Source of the DNA: Synechococcus sp. SB0662_bin_14
GTDB taxonomy: Bacteria > Cyanobacteriota > Cyanobacteriia > PCC-6307 > Cyanobiaceae
Assembly: GCA_009840445.1 (NCBI GenBank)
Contig: VXNS01000082.1
Span: forward strand, 1-64,000
Length of the DNA: 64,000 nt
Direction of reading: 5' to 3'
The notes under the pieces were generated by a model that worked only from the letters and a program-made list of their open reading frames with translations, was not told the DNA's origin and ran no database searches. The position numbers were made by a program, and so were the translations under genes. Shown here piece by piece: positions 8,236 to 16,910 of the stretch; positions within the stretch are counted from its first letter, which is position 1; every line of letters begins with the position of its first letter.

Positions 8236-8986
8236 AATCCGCTTCTTTTGCCGCGTTGCTAAAACCCGATGAAATAATGCCAATCGGTATTGCAATAACC
8301 GCAATACCGAGCAGGGCGGTGATTGAGGCAACCGCTTTGCCTGCTGGGGTGACGGGATAGACATCCCCGTATCCGATAGTGGTCACCGTAATCAGAGACC
8401 ACCACAGACATCTTGAGATCGAGCCAAACTGATCCTTTTGAGCGCCCCCTTCAGCAAGATACATGAGAACACTGCTTATGAAAATAACTGTGCCAGTATA
8501 AATTGTAGAGATTGTGAGTTCGTTTTTATTTGACGTGATTGCGTAATGAAATCGCTTAATGCTCTCCCTGAATCTGTTCGATCTTCCCAGTCTGCCAATG
8601 CGAACGAGTCGAACGAGTCGAAACACAGAAGTGCCATAGAATTCTACCGGGGTGATCATCCCGATAAGTGTGGGAGCAATAGCAATCAAGTCTATAATTG
8701 CCAGTGGAGAGAGAGCGTATTTGATAACACCTGAGACACCTCTACTGTTGCCAGGTTTCAGAGGGGCGATCCAAAGGCGTGCCAGATATTCAACCGCAAA
8801 GACAACTGAAATGACAATGTCCAGAGTTCTCAGTAAAGACAGGTGCCGAGAACTGATCCCCGGCTCCGACTCCAATACCGCAAGGACGATTGAGGCAACG
8901 ATCAGCAAGTCTATTGCCTTGTTCAGGTATGTTGGCTTGCCTTGCGGATCGTCCTCTCCCAGCAGAGCCAAAACTTTGCGACGCAT
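8219..8986 (-). CDS. Voltage-gated potassium channel, six-TM Kv type
   Basis: The selectivity filter TVTTIGYGDVYPVT and a following pore-lining helix identify a K+ channel. S1-S3 hydrophobic segments precede an arginine-rich S4 (FRLVRLVRIGRLGRSNRF), so a voltage sensor is present. The ATG at 8986 (MRRKVLALLGEDD) is chosen over a GTG eight codons upstream. At about 255 residues it lacks a C-terminal RCK or cyclic-nucleotide domain. The end runs 17 bases into the end of the convergent DUF4236 gene. It belongs to the accessory island before apcD and is AT-richer than flanking core genes, suggesting acquisition. Confidence 0.93.
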   Translation of the reverse strand: MRRKVLALLGEDDPQGKPTYLNKAIDLLIVASIVLAVLESEPGISSRHLSLLRTLDIVISVVFAVEYLARLWIAPLKPGNSRGVSGVIKYALSPLAIIDLIAIAPTLIGMITPVEFYGTSVFRLVRLVRIGRLGRSNRFRESIKRFHYAITSNKNELTISTIYTGTVIFISSVLMYLAEGGAQKDQFGSISRCLWWSLITVTTIGYGDVYPVTPAGKAVASITALLGIAVIAIPIGIISSGFSNAAKEADFKSDS

Positions 8987-9097
8987 GATGCTCACCGATG
9001 GAGTTCTCACAAAAACCCGAATCTAGTGAGATGTCAGGCACCTTGAGGGGGCCACAATCGACAACCCCCAAGCACCCAGGCAAGACAAAACGTCAAG

Positions 9098-9592
9098 TCA
9101 CGCCAAGGTTTCCATCCCCTGAACCATGAAGTCAAAGTAGGGCGCCGCCATGTTGGCGTCTTCGGTGGAGAGGAGGGACAGGGACGCCTCTTTCAACGTC
9201 ACCATGGCATCCACCATGCCCGCCATGGGCACCTGGAGGGCGTTGTACATTTCCCGGGCGCCGATCAGGCCCACCTGCTCGATGTAGTCGGTGCTGGCGG
9301 CCAGGATGCCGTAGGTGACCAGGCGCAGGTACCAACTGTAGTCCCGCAGGCACTGGGCCCGCTGCTTCTGGCCAAAGGCGTTGCCCCCCGGCTGCACGTA
9401 CTCGGGACGCTGCTGGAACAACTGGCGCGAGGCCTTCTCGATGATCTTGCGCTCGTTGCTGGTGAGCAGGTCCGCCACCCTGGCCCGATCAGCGCCTTGA
9501 TTGAGGTAGGCCACAATGGAGGTGAGTTCGCCACCGGTGGGGTAGCGCAACTCATCATCGGCCGTCAGGATCACGTCCCGCACAAGGCTCAT
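9098..9592 (-). CDS. apcD: Allophycocyanin alpha-B subunit
   Basis: A terminal energy emitter of the phycobilisome core, passing excitation toward the photosystems. The 164-residue protein starts MSLVRDVILTADDELRYPT and contains the chromophore site QRAQCLRDYSWYLRLV, with the phycocyanobilin-binding Cys near residue 80. The ending EASLSLLSTEDANMAAPYFD fits ApcD more closely than ApcA or ApcB. The ATG at 9592 is chosen from the family start; the open frame extends further upstream without similarity. It stands alone, not in an apcAB operon, as usual for apcD. pheT ends upstream of it on the same strand. Confidence 0.93.
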   Translation of the reverse strand: MSLVRDVILTADDELRYPTGGELTSIVAYLNQGADRARVADLLTSNERKIIEKASRQLFQQRPEYVQPGGNAFGQKQRAQCLRDYSWYLRLVTYGILAASTDYIEQVGLIGAREMYNALQVPMAGMVDAMVTLKEASLSLLSTEDANMAAPYFDFMVQGMETLA

Positions 9593-9716
9593 GGCACCCA
9601 ATGGAAGGACCATCAAGCTATCCCCACGCAGGCCTGGCATTGGGGGTGCCGTGTCAAGGTGTATGCAAGGTGTAATACAACAGAAGCAGGGCACAGCCAG
9701 GGGAAGGCGCCCCTGC

Positions 9717-12125
9717 TCAGGCCCGCCGCTGCGCCTGGAAGCGCTCCTCCAGGGTGGACAGCACGGTGGCGAGGGCAGTTTCCACCTGGGCATCGGTGAG
9801 GGTCTGCTCCCCCCGGAACACCAGCCGGAAGGCATGGCTACAGGCGCCGGGTGCCAGGTCGCCCCCGTCAAAACGGCTCAGGTAGTGGACCGCTTCCAGC
9901 AGGGGTTCACCTGCAGCGCGGATGGCGTCCATCAGGGCGCCGCTGCCAACGGCTTGGCCCACCACCACCGCCAGATCCCTCTCCGCGGCAGGCATCAGGG
10001 AGAAGGGTTGGAAGCGGGGCGCCGGGCCATGGTGCTGCTCAGCGGCCGCCAGCAGTGGCATCAGGTCCGATTCCAACAGGAACACGTCCTCCGGCAAGTC
10101 CCAGGATTTGGTCACCCTGGGGTGTACCTGGCCAAACCAGCCCACAAAGGCTCCTCCCGGTAGCGTCAGGGCCACCGAGCGGCCAGGGTGCAACAAGGGT
10201 TCAACCCCCTCGGGCGCCGCCATGGGCTGGCGCTGCAACCGGATCCCCAGGCTCACCAGAACCCGCTCCATCCCCCCCATGGCCTGGTGAAAGTCCAGGG
10301 GAGCCGCCTTGCCACCGTCACACCAGAGGGAATGTTGCTGTTGGCCGCAGAGCACCGCCCCCAGCTTCTGCTGCTCCCGTTGGGGGCCAACGGTGGAAAA
10401 CACCTTGCCCACCTCGAAACCCCACAGTCCCCCGTTTCCCTGCTGGGCATTGCTTTGGGCGGCACGCAGCAGGCCGGTGTACAGCACGGTTCTCAGGCAA
10501 CCGTGGTCGCTCACCAGGGGATTGGCCAGGGCCAGAGCGCCAGGACCGCCCTGGTCGAGGCTCATGTGGCAGAGTTCCTGCAAGCCTGTGGCAATCAGCC
10601 GTTGGCGAAGCTGGTGGAGGAGATTCTGCTGGCGGCTGCGCCCACCAGGGGCCAGGGGCGTGGGCAGGGCGGCGCTGAAGCGGTCATAGCCCACAAGACG
10701 GGCCACCTCTTCAATCAGGTCCACCTCCCGGCAAAGATCCTGGCAGCGGCTGGGGGGAACGGTCACCAACCAGCCCTCGTCCGTGGGGGCGAGATCACAA
10801 CCCAGGGCACGGAGACAGCCCTCAACCGTGCCGTCCTGCACAGGCGCGCCGTCGGCCATGGGCCCCAGAAGGCGATGGATGGCCCGACGACGCAGGGGCG
10901 CCTGCCGCTCCACCAGCACACCCGGATGGCAGGCCACCTGCCGCTCCACACAGTTGCCTCCGCAGAGTTGCTCCAGCAGGGCCACGGCCCGGTCCGCTGC
11001 CGCCAGGGTTGCCTGGGGGGCCACACCCCGCTCGAAGCGGGAGGAGGACTCACTGCGCAGCCCCGCCAGCCGGGCCGAGCGGCGCACAGCGGTGGGGTCG
11101 AACACCGCTGCCTCAAGGAGGATGTGACGGGTCCGGGGGGTGATCTGGGTGGGGGCTCCCCCCATCACCCCGGCCAGGGCCACGGGTCCTGCGGCATCAG
11201 CCACCACCAGGTGGCCGGTTGCCAGGGAAAGCTGTTGCCCGTCCAGGGTGTGCAGGTCTTCTCCTGGCTGGGCAAAGCGCACATGAACGGCCGAGGCGCC
11301 GCCGGCCACCCGCTCCCCGTCGAAGGCATGCATGGGTTGACCGGTCTCCAGCATCACCAGGTTGGTGATGTCCACGGCGGTGTTGATGCTGCGCAGTCCC
11401 GCCCGTTCCAGCCGCCGCTGGAGCCACAGGGGTGAGGGGCCGATGGTGACGTTCTCCACCACACTCAAGGAGAAAAGGCGACACCCCTGGGCAAAGCGGT
11501 TGAGGTCCATGGCGGTGGCCGTCCGCGGCGGCGCCGTGGGGGGGCTGACCGCTTCGCCACACAGGGCCGCCACCTCCCTGGCGATGCCCACCATGGACAG
11601 GCCGTCCGGTCGGTTGGCGGTCACCGCCACGTCCAGGATCACGTCATCCAGCCCCAGGAGGGGGGCCACCGCCGCACCTGGTGTGAGCGCGCCCACGGGC
11701 GACTGGTCCTCCAGGACACAGATGCCGGCGCTGTGCTCCTCCTGCCCCAACTCCGCCAGGGAGCAGATCATGCCCTCGCTGTCCACACCCCGCAAGCTGG
11801 TGCGCTGGATGGTCAGGTCAACGGCAGGCAAACGGGAACCAACAGGGGCCACCGGCACGTGGATCCGGGCACGCACGTTGGACGCGCCACAGACGATTTG
11901 CAGGGGCTGGGGGCCGCCCACGTCCACCCGACACAGTCTGAGTTTGTCGGCATCGGGGTGGGGTGCGCAGTCCAATACCTTGCCCACAACAACGCCAGCC
12001 AAGGGTTTGCCGACCTCAAGGACGTCCTCCACCTCAAGGCCGGCAATGCTCAGGCGTTCAGCCAACAGGGCCACAGGCCAGGGACAGTCCACCAACTCCT
12101 GAAGCCACTGCAGCGAAACTCGCAT
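9717..12125 (-). CDS. pheT: Phenylalanyl-tRNA synthetase beta subunit
   Basis: Large subunit of the alpha2-beta2 enzyme that charges tRNA-Phe; it holds the editing and tRNA-binding modules. The 802 residues show the N-terminal MRVSLQWLQELVDCPWP start, a tRNA-binding EMAP-like domain (VVGKVLDCAPHPDADKLRLC), the B3/B4 editing domain, B5, and the C-terminal ferredoxin-fold anticodon-binding domain (FRLVFRGEQTLTDAQV). The length is normal and uninterrupted. No pheS is in the window, as is common in cyanobacteria where the two genes are separated. The start is the ATG at 12125; rpmG lies divergently upstream. Confidence 0.97.
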   Translation of the reverse strand: MRVSLQWLQELVDCPWPVALLAERLSIAGLEVEDVLEVGKPLAGVVVGKVLDCAPHPDADKLRLCRVDVGGPQPLQIVCGASNVRARIHVPVAPVGSRLPAVDLTIQRTSLRGVDSEGMICSLAELGQEEHSAGICVLEDQSPVGALTPGAAVAPLLGLDDVILDVAVTANRPDGLSMVGIAREVAALCGEAVSPPTAPPRTATAMDLNRFAQGCRLFSLSVVENVTIGPSPLWLQRRLERAGLRSINTAVDITNLVMLETGQPMHAFDGERVAGGASAVHVRFAQPGEDLHTLDGQQLSLATGHLVVADAAGPVALAGVMGGAPTQITPRTRHILLEAAVFDPTAVRRSARLAGLRSESSSRFERGVAPQATLAAADRAVALLEQLCGGNCVERQVACHPGVLVERQAPLRRRAIHRLLGPMADGAPVQDGTVEGCLRALGCDLAPTDEGWLVTVPPSRCQDLCREVDLIEEVARLVGYDRFSAALPTPLAPGGRSRQQNLLHQLRQRLIATGLQELCHMSLDQGGPGALALANPLVSDHGCLRTVLYTGLLRAAQSNAQQGNGGLWGFEVGKVFSTVGPQREQQKLGAVLCGQQQHSLWCDGGKAAPLDFHQAMGGMERVLVSLGIRLQRQPMAAPEGVEPLLHPGRSVALTLPGGAFVGWFGQVHPRVTKSWDLPEDVFLLESDLMPLLAAAEQHHGPAPRFQPFSLMPAAERDLAVVVGQAVGSGALMDAIRAAGEPLLEAVHYLSRFDGGDLAPGACSHAFRLVFRGEQTLTDAQVETALATVLSTLEERFQAQRRA

Positions 12126-12289
12126 TGTCCAGTTCTTAATAGACCAGCAGCGTCGATCCTACGCAGCCAGGTCCCTCTCCACACGTACGAGACCTGGTTC
12201 AAGGTGGGTTGCCACCGGCCAGGGGCAGAACAAGGTAAAGTAAGCAGCTTGTGCAACTACTGCTCAGCAGTGGAGTAACGTCCTAACCC

Positions 12290-12484
12290 ATGGCCAAAAA
12301 CAAGGGCGTCCGCATCGTGATCACCCTGGAGTGCACGGAATGCCGGTCCAATCCCACGAAACGCTCCAACGGCGTGTCCCGTTACACGTCACAGAAGAAC
12401 CGCCGCAACACCTCGGAGCGGCTTGAGGTGAACAAGTTCTGTCCCCACTGCAACAAGCACACGGTCCATAAGGAAATCAAGTGA
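12290..12484 (+). CDS. rpmG: 50S ribosomal protein L33
   Basis: A 64-residue basic protein of the large ribosomal subunit. It begins [18 protein letters not shown] and keeps the two CxxC zinc-ribbon pairs, in ECTEC and KFCPHCNKH, so it is the zinc-containing (C+) form. It forms a cluster with rpsR 60 bases downstream, as in other cyanobacteria. pheT is divergent, with about 160 bases between them that presumably hold both promoters. Confidence 0.97.
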   Translation: MAKNKGVRIVITLECTECRSNPTKRSNGVSRYTSQKNRRNTSERLEVNKFCPHCNKHTVHKEIK

Positions 12485-12544
12485 GGGGCCTGAACAGCGC
12501 CTCCCGTCTTCTGTTTTCCTTGAACATTCTTCCCTCCTGCCCCC

Positions 12545-12763
12545 ATGGCTCCCCGCTACCGCAAACGTCTCTCTCCCATCAAACCTGGCGATCCCATCGA
12601 TTACAAAGATGTGGACCTCCTGAAAAAGTTCCTTACCGAGCAGGGCAAGATCCTGCCACGGCGCATGACAGGACTCACCGCTCATCAGCAGAGGAATCTC
12701 ACCACGGCGGTGAAACGGGCCCGTATCATGGCGCTGCTTCCCTTTACCAACACCGACGGCTGA
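12545..12763 (+). CDS. rpsR: 30S ribosomal protein S18
   Basis: A 72-residue ribosomal protein binding in the platform of the small subunit near S6. The core pattern [20 protein letters not shown] followed by [20 protein letters not shown] is diagnostic. It lies directly after rpmG and 19 bases before the RNase gene, consistent with one transcript. Confidence 0.97.
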   Translation: MAPRYRKRLSPIKPGDPIDYKDVDLLKKFLTEQGKILPRRMTGLTAHQQRNLTTAVKRARIMALLPFTNTDG

Positions 12764-12782
12764 GGGCAGACGGCTGAGGCAA

Positions 12783-14114
12783 GTGAACCGCCCCCGACCC
12801 GCACAGCGCCAACCCGTACGGCAGCAACCAGTCAGGGGTTTCCCGCCAGCCCTGCGGGATCCTCTGGCACGCTTACGTTCCCTGGCCAGTCAGCCATGCC
12901 CGGGTGACGAAGATCGGCAGGATTTAACAGGCCTGGCCAGTCTCAGCATCGACGATGCCGGCACCATCGAGGTGGACGATGCCCTGGCATTGGAACCCCG
13001 CGCCGCAGGAGGCTGGCGCTTGTGGATTCACGTGGCTGATCCAACGGCGTTGCTCTCCGTCACCAACCCCCTCACCATGGAAGCCTGCCGTCGGGGGTGC
13101 AGCGCCTATCTGAGTCATGGCGCCATGCCCATGTTCCCGGAGTCCTTGGCCCAGGGGGTGTTCAGCCTGCGGCCGGGGCAGCGTTGTCGTGCCCTCAGCT
13201 TCTGGGTGGACCTGGACGAGGACGGCCATGCCATGGCCGAGGGCTGGACCCCAAGCTGGGTGCGGCTGTGTACAGCCGTCACCTACAACGACGTGGACGA
13301 CCTGCTGAGCATGGCTCCACCGGAAGAAGACAACCTGCTGGAGTTGCACCGCATCACCCGGCAACTGAATCAAGGGCGCCGTGCGACTGGCGCCCTGTGC
13401 CTGGAGCAGCCCGAGGCCCGTTTCCGTCCCATGGCGGGCGGGTCCGTTGCCCTTGAGGTGCTGGAGCCCACACCGGCCAGGCAACTGGTGGCGGAGTGCA
13501 TGGTGTTGGCCGGACAAATTGCCGGCCGCTACGGGCAACGCCATGACTTGCCTTTGCCCTACCGGGGCCAGACGGCCAGCCCTTTGCCGTCTCCACAGGA
13601 GTTGGCGACCCTCTCCCCCGGAGCCGTGCGCAACGGCGCCCTGAAGGCCTGTCTCCAGCGCAGCAGCACGGGCACCCGTCCCCAACCCCACTTTGCTCTG
13701 GGGGCGCCGGTGTACGTACAGGTGACCTCACCCATTCGCCGGTTCACGGACTTCCTGGCCCATCTTCAACTGAAGGCCCACTGCTGCCGGGAGTCGGTCC
13801 TGACGGAGCCGGACCTGCAGCATTGGCTGGACCAGGCCCTGGCCGGAGCCCAGGAAGCAGGACAGCGGGCCAAGCAGGACCGCCTCTATTGGTTGCAAAG
13901 CTGGCTGCAGCAGGAGCGCGGCCCCTGGGCGGGCTGTTTTGTGCGGTGGCTGCGGGAGTCCGAGGGGCTGGGCTTGGTGTGGTGTGAGGACATGGCCTTG
14001 GAGTTGGTATGCAACTGTCCTTCCCGGAGCCGTCCTGACGACCCGCTGACTGTCAGCCTGCTGGAGGTGAATCCCGAGCGGGGTCTGTTGCGTCTCAAAG
14101 CCCAAGCTGTCTGA
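12783..14114 (+). CDS. RNB-domain exoribonuclease (RNase II/R family)
   Basis: A 3'-to-5' exoribonuclease that degrades RNA processively. The catalytic RNB domain is clear: LASLSIDDAGTIEVDDALAL carries the conserved Asp residues, followed by LWIHVADPTALL, and YVQVTSPIRRFTDFLAHLQL near the end holds the second conserved block. The 443-residue product lacks the N-terminal cold-shock domains and has at most a short C-terminal S1-like part, matching the short cyanobacterial RNase II type. The start is a GTG at 12783, 19 bases after rpsR, so it is probably the third gene of the ribosomal operon. Confidence 0.9.
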   Translation: MNRPRPAQRQPVRQQPVRGFPPALRDPLARLRSLASQPCPGDEDRQDLTGLASLSIDDAGTIEVDDALALEPRAAGGWRLWIHVADPTALLSVTNPLTMEACRRGCSAYLSHGAMPMFPESLAQGVFSLRPGQRCRALSFWVDLDEDGHAMAEGWTPSWVRLCTAVTYNDVDDLLSMAPPEEDNLLELHRITRQLNQGRRATGALCLEQPEARFRPMAGGSVALEVLEPTPARQLVAECMVLAGQIAGRYGQRHDLPLPYRGQTASPLPSPQELATLSPGAVRNGALKACLQRSSTGTRPQPHFALGAPVYVQVTSPIRRFTDFLAHLQLKAHCCRESVLTEPDLQHWLDQALAGAQEAGQRAKQDRLYWLQSWLQQERGPWAGCFVRWLRESEGLGLVWCEDMALELVCNCPSRSRPDDPLTVSLLEVNPERGLLRLKAQAV

Positions 14115-14274
14115 GAGCCTGAAGACAAAGTCGGGGCCAGCCAGGGTAGGGGTATGCCGGCTCATTCACCGCCATGACAGGAGCCAACAGCGAATTGGAG
14201 CGATGAAGACGAGTGTGCCGAACAGAGGCCGAGGCCACCTAAGAGACTGTGAAGAAACCCCCTCCTTCAAGCCT

Positions 14275-14610
14275 TCAGAAGAGGAGAGAGAAGTTGATTC
14301 CGAGGGAATGGTCTACGGGGGTATCCGGGGAGGAGCGTTGCTGCCGTTGGCCTTCCAGGGAAAGTTGCCAGACTTGAGCAGTGTGACCAGGTTGGTCGGC
14401 ATAGGGCCTCAAAGCCCAGAGGAGACGGTAGGAGGTGGTATCTGAAGCCAGCGCCAGCCCGATGCCCGGCGTCATGGTGAGGCGGTTGCTGAAGGTGGGG
14501 AGGCCGTAGGTGAGAGTGGCTTCAAAGTGTTGGACGCCGTTGCGCTGTGGATCAGCATCCAGCACCTGGATAGCGGTGGGATTGAGCAGTGCATCCAAGC
14601 CGCTGTGTTT
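14275..14610 (-). pseudogene. C-terminal beta-barrel fragment (second family copy)
   Basis: About 105 residues on the minus strand read as several barrel strands: HFEATLTYGLPTFSNRLTMT, TPGIGLALASDTTSYRLLWA, LRPYADQPGHTAQVWQLSLE and the final VDHSLGINFSLLF ending in Phe. The last 60 codons are closely similar to 18547-18690 and, at the very end, to 1-68. There is no proper start: the frame enters at a TTG beside an AT-rich ORF. It is the cut-off 3' end of a larger autotransporter-like gene, probably left by recombination. The bases between the RNase gene and this fragment hold nothing recognised. Confidence 0.65.
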
Positions 14611-14612
14611 GA

Positions 14613-14885
14613 TTATGGTTTTGTTGTATTTTCTTCGTCATCATCAAAAATAGAGTATGAAGGTATGCCACCTGGTAGTATCTTTTTAATGTTCCTTCTC
14701 TTACTATTACGGGTTTTAAACAAATATATCAAGCAAATTATTGTGAATATGACCATGGTTATTGGCCAAGCTAAGGATAACCACATTAGAGTGGGAAGTA
14801 CAAGAGGATTGTAGTATTTATCATAATCAGATAGAATCACAATCAAGAGACCATAGGCAGAGATAAGGATCAGTGCGTGTATCAT
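14613..14885 (-). CDS. Small two-helix membrane protein, hypothetical
   Basis: A 90-residue ORF starting MIHALILISAYGLLIVILSD with a second hydrophobic segment (LPTLMWLSLAWPITMVIFTI) and a charged tail (KTRNSKRRNIKK... IFDDDEEN). The ATG begins one base after the dxs stop (TGA-A-ATG), so translation could be coupled. The ORF is strikingly AT-rich against its surroundings, which suggests recent acquisition. In related cyanobacteria small photosystem genes such as psaK can follow dxs, but this protein does not look like PsaK. Whether it is expressed is unknown; the coherent membrane topology argues for a real gene. Confidence 0.5.
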   Translation of the reverse strand: MIHALILISAYGLLIVILSDYDKYYNPLVLPTLMWLSLAWPITMVIFTIICLIYLFKTRNSKRRNIKKILPGGIPSYSIFDDDEENTTKP

Positions 14886-14886
14886 T

Positions 14887-16824
14887 TCAAATGGGGGCCA
14901 TGGCCCGTTGGCGTTTGGCCTTGACCGCTGGCGCAAACCCCTGAAGCGCCAGTTTGTTCAGAATGGCGTCCGTCATTTGGGGAGCGGTCAGCCCCAGATC
15001 CTGGAGGCTTTCCTGAGGTTTGGCGTGATCCACCAGCCGATCCGGGATACCGAAACGTTGCACCGGCACCAGGCAGTCGTTGTCTTGCAACAACTCCAGA
15101 ACAGCCCCGCCAAAGCCCCCCAGAAGGGTGCCCTCCTCCATGGTGACCACCCGGCCACAGCGTTGCGCCAACGGCACCAGCAGGCCTTGATCCATGGGGC
15201 GCAGGAAGCGGGCGTTGACCACCGCGGCACGGATGCCCTGCTCCTGCAGCAGGCCAGCGGTGTCCATGGCCGGCTTCACCATGGTCCCGTAGGCCACGAT
15301 CAGCAGATCGTCCCCTGCCGCCAACTGCTCCCCACAGCCCATCTCCAGGGGCTGCCAGCCGTCCTCCAGCAGGGGCACCCCCACACCGTTGCCCCGGGGA
15401 ATCCGCATGGCCACAGGGCCGTCATGGGCCAGGGCGGTCACCAACATGCGCTGCAGCTCCCCTTCGTCCTTGGGGGCCATCACCGTGAAATTGGGTACGG
15501 CCCGCAGGTAGCTGATGTCGTACTGGCCTTGATGGGTGGGGCCGTCAGCGCCCACCACACCGGCGCGATCCAGCACAAACACCACCGGCAATTTCTGGAT
15601 GCCCACGTCGTGGATCACCTGGTCGTAGGCCCGCTGAAGGAAGGTGCTGTAAATGGCCACCACGGGTCGTAGCCCCTCGGCGGCCATACCGGCGGACAGG
15701 GTCACCGCATGTTGTTCGGCAATGCCCACGTCAACATATTGATCCGGTAAGGCTTTCTGCAGCAGGTCCAGTCCCGTTCCCGTGGCCATGGCCGCCGTGA
15801 TGCCCACCACCCGGGGGTTGTGCTCGGCGATGCGCACCAGGGTGGAGCCGAACACCTTGGAAAAGCTGGGGGGTTTGGGCTTGGTGCTGGGCTTTGCCTT
15901 GCCGCTGGCCAGATCAAAGCTGGACTGGGCATGGTAGCCCACCTTGTCCGCCTCGGCGTAGGCATAGCCCTTCCCCTTTGTGGTGGCCACGTGGACCATC
16001 ACGGGACCCTCGCAGTTGTGGGCCGCCGTGAAGGTGTGGATCATGGCGGAGATGTCGTGCCCGTCGATGGGGCCCATATAGGTGAGGCCCAACTCTTCAA
16101 ACACCGCCCCCACCTTGGGCACGGCCAATCGCTTCATGCCCTCCTTGATGCGGCTCAACTCCGGCGGAAGCTCCCCCCCCAGGAAGGGGAGGTGGCGCAC
16201 GCTTTCCTCCATGGAGTCACTGAGGAACTGAATGGGCGGGCTCAGCCGCAGCTTGTTCAAGTAGCCCGACAACGCCCCCACCGGTGGCGAGATGGACATG
16301 TCGTTGTCGTTGAGCACCACCAGTAGCCTGGTTTTGGGCAGATGACCGGCGTGGTTGATGGCCTCCAGGGCCATGCCCCCCGTCAGGGCGCCGTCACCGA
16401 TGACCGCCACACACTTGTGGTCCTCCCTCTTGCGATCCCGGGCCAGGGCCATGCCCAGGGCCGCGGAGATGGAGGTGGAAGCATGGCCCGCCCCAAAGTG
16501 GTCAAAGGGGCTTTCACTGCGCTTCAGGTAGCCGGCAACGCCGTTTTTCTGCCGCAGGGTGTGGAAGCGGTGATAGCGGCCGGTGATCAACTTGTGGGGA
16601 TAGGCCTGGTGGCCCACGTCCCAGCACACCCGGTCCCGATCCAGGTCCAGGGTTTGATAGAGGGCCAGAGTAAGCTCCACAACCCCCAGACCAGGACCCA
16701 GGTGTCCACCGCTGGTGGACACGGTTTGCAGATGCTTCTCGCGAATCTGCCGTGCAATCTGCTCCAGCTCCGGGACGGTCAGCCCATGGAGCTGGTTGGG
16801 GTGTTGCAACTGGCTGATGTGCAT
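14887..16824 (-). CDS. dxs: 1-deoxy-D-xylulose-5-phosphate synthase
   Basis: A thiamine-diphosphate enzyme joining pyruvate and glyceraldehyde-3-phosphate, the entry step of the MEP isoprenoid route feeding carotenoids, phytol and quinones. The 645-residue protein shows [20 protein letters not shown] near the N-terminus, the ThDP site [18 protein letters not shown], a transketolase pyrimidine domain ([18 protein letters not shown]) and a C-terminal transketolase domain. The length is typical and the frame intact. It diverges from the TM0106-type nuclease gene by under 90 bases. Confidence 0.98.
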   Translation of the reverse strand: MHISQLQHPNQLHGLTVPELEQIARQIREKHLQTVSTSGGHLGPGLGVVELTLALYQTLDLDRDRVCWDVGHQAYPHKLITGRYHRFHTLRQKNGVAGYLKRSESPFDHFGAGHASTSISAALGMALARDRKREDHKCVAVIGDGALTGGMALEAINHAGHLPKTRLLVVLNDNDMSISPPVGALSGYLNKLRLSPPIQFLSDSMEESVRHLPFLGGELPPELSRIKEGMKRLAVPKVGAVFEELGLTYMGPIDGHDISAMIHTFTAAHNCEGPVMVHVATTKGKGYAYAEADKVGYHAQSSFDLASGKAKPSTKPKPPSFSKVFGSTLVRIAEHNPRVVGITAAMATGTGLDLLQKALPDQYVDVGIAEQHAVTLSAGMAAEGLRPVVAIYSTFLQRAYDQVIHDVGIQKLPVVFVLDRAGVVGADGPTHQGQYDISYLRAVPNFTVMAPKDEGELQRMLVTALAHDGPVAMRIPRGNGVGVPLLEDGWQPLEMGCGEQLAAGDDLLIVAYGTMVKPAMDTAGLLQEQGIRAAVVNARFLRPMDQGLLVPLAQRCGRVVTMEEGTLLGGFGGAVLELLQDNDCLVPVQRFGIPDRLVDHAKPQESLQDLGLTAPQMTDAILNKLALQGFAPAVKAKRQRAMAPI

Positions 16825-16910
16825 CCCGAAGGTGTCTCTTGGAGCAATCTAAGGTGGCCTGGCGGGAGTTGCCGGGTTGTCGGTATGGATTCTTGAAGGG
16901 CCATGGCCTG

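Noticed and set aside
10188-11435. Plus-strand frame of 415 codons opposite pheT
   Set aside because: Shadow of the synthetase gene; no domain and biased composition.
14613-14885. psaK as identity of the ORF after dxs
   Set aside because: The position is suggestive and two helices are present, but the residues do not match PsaK and the AT content is atypical.
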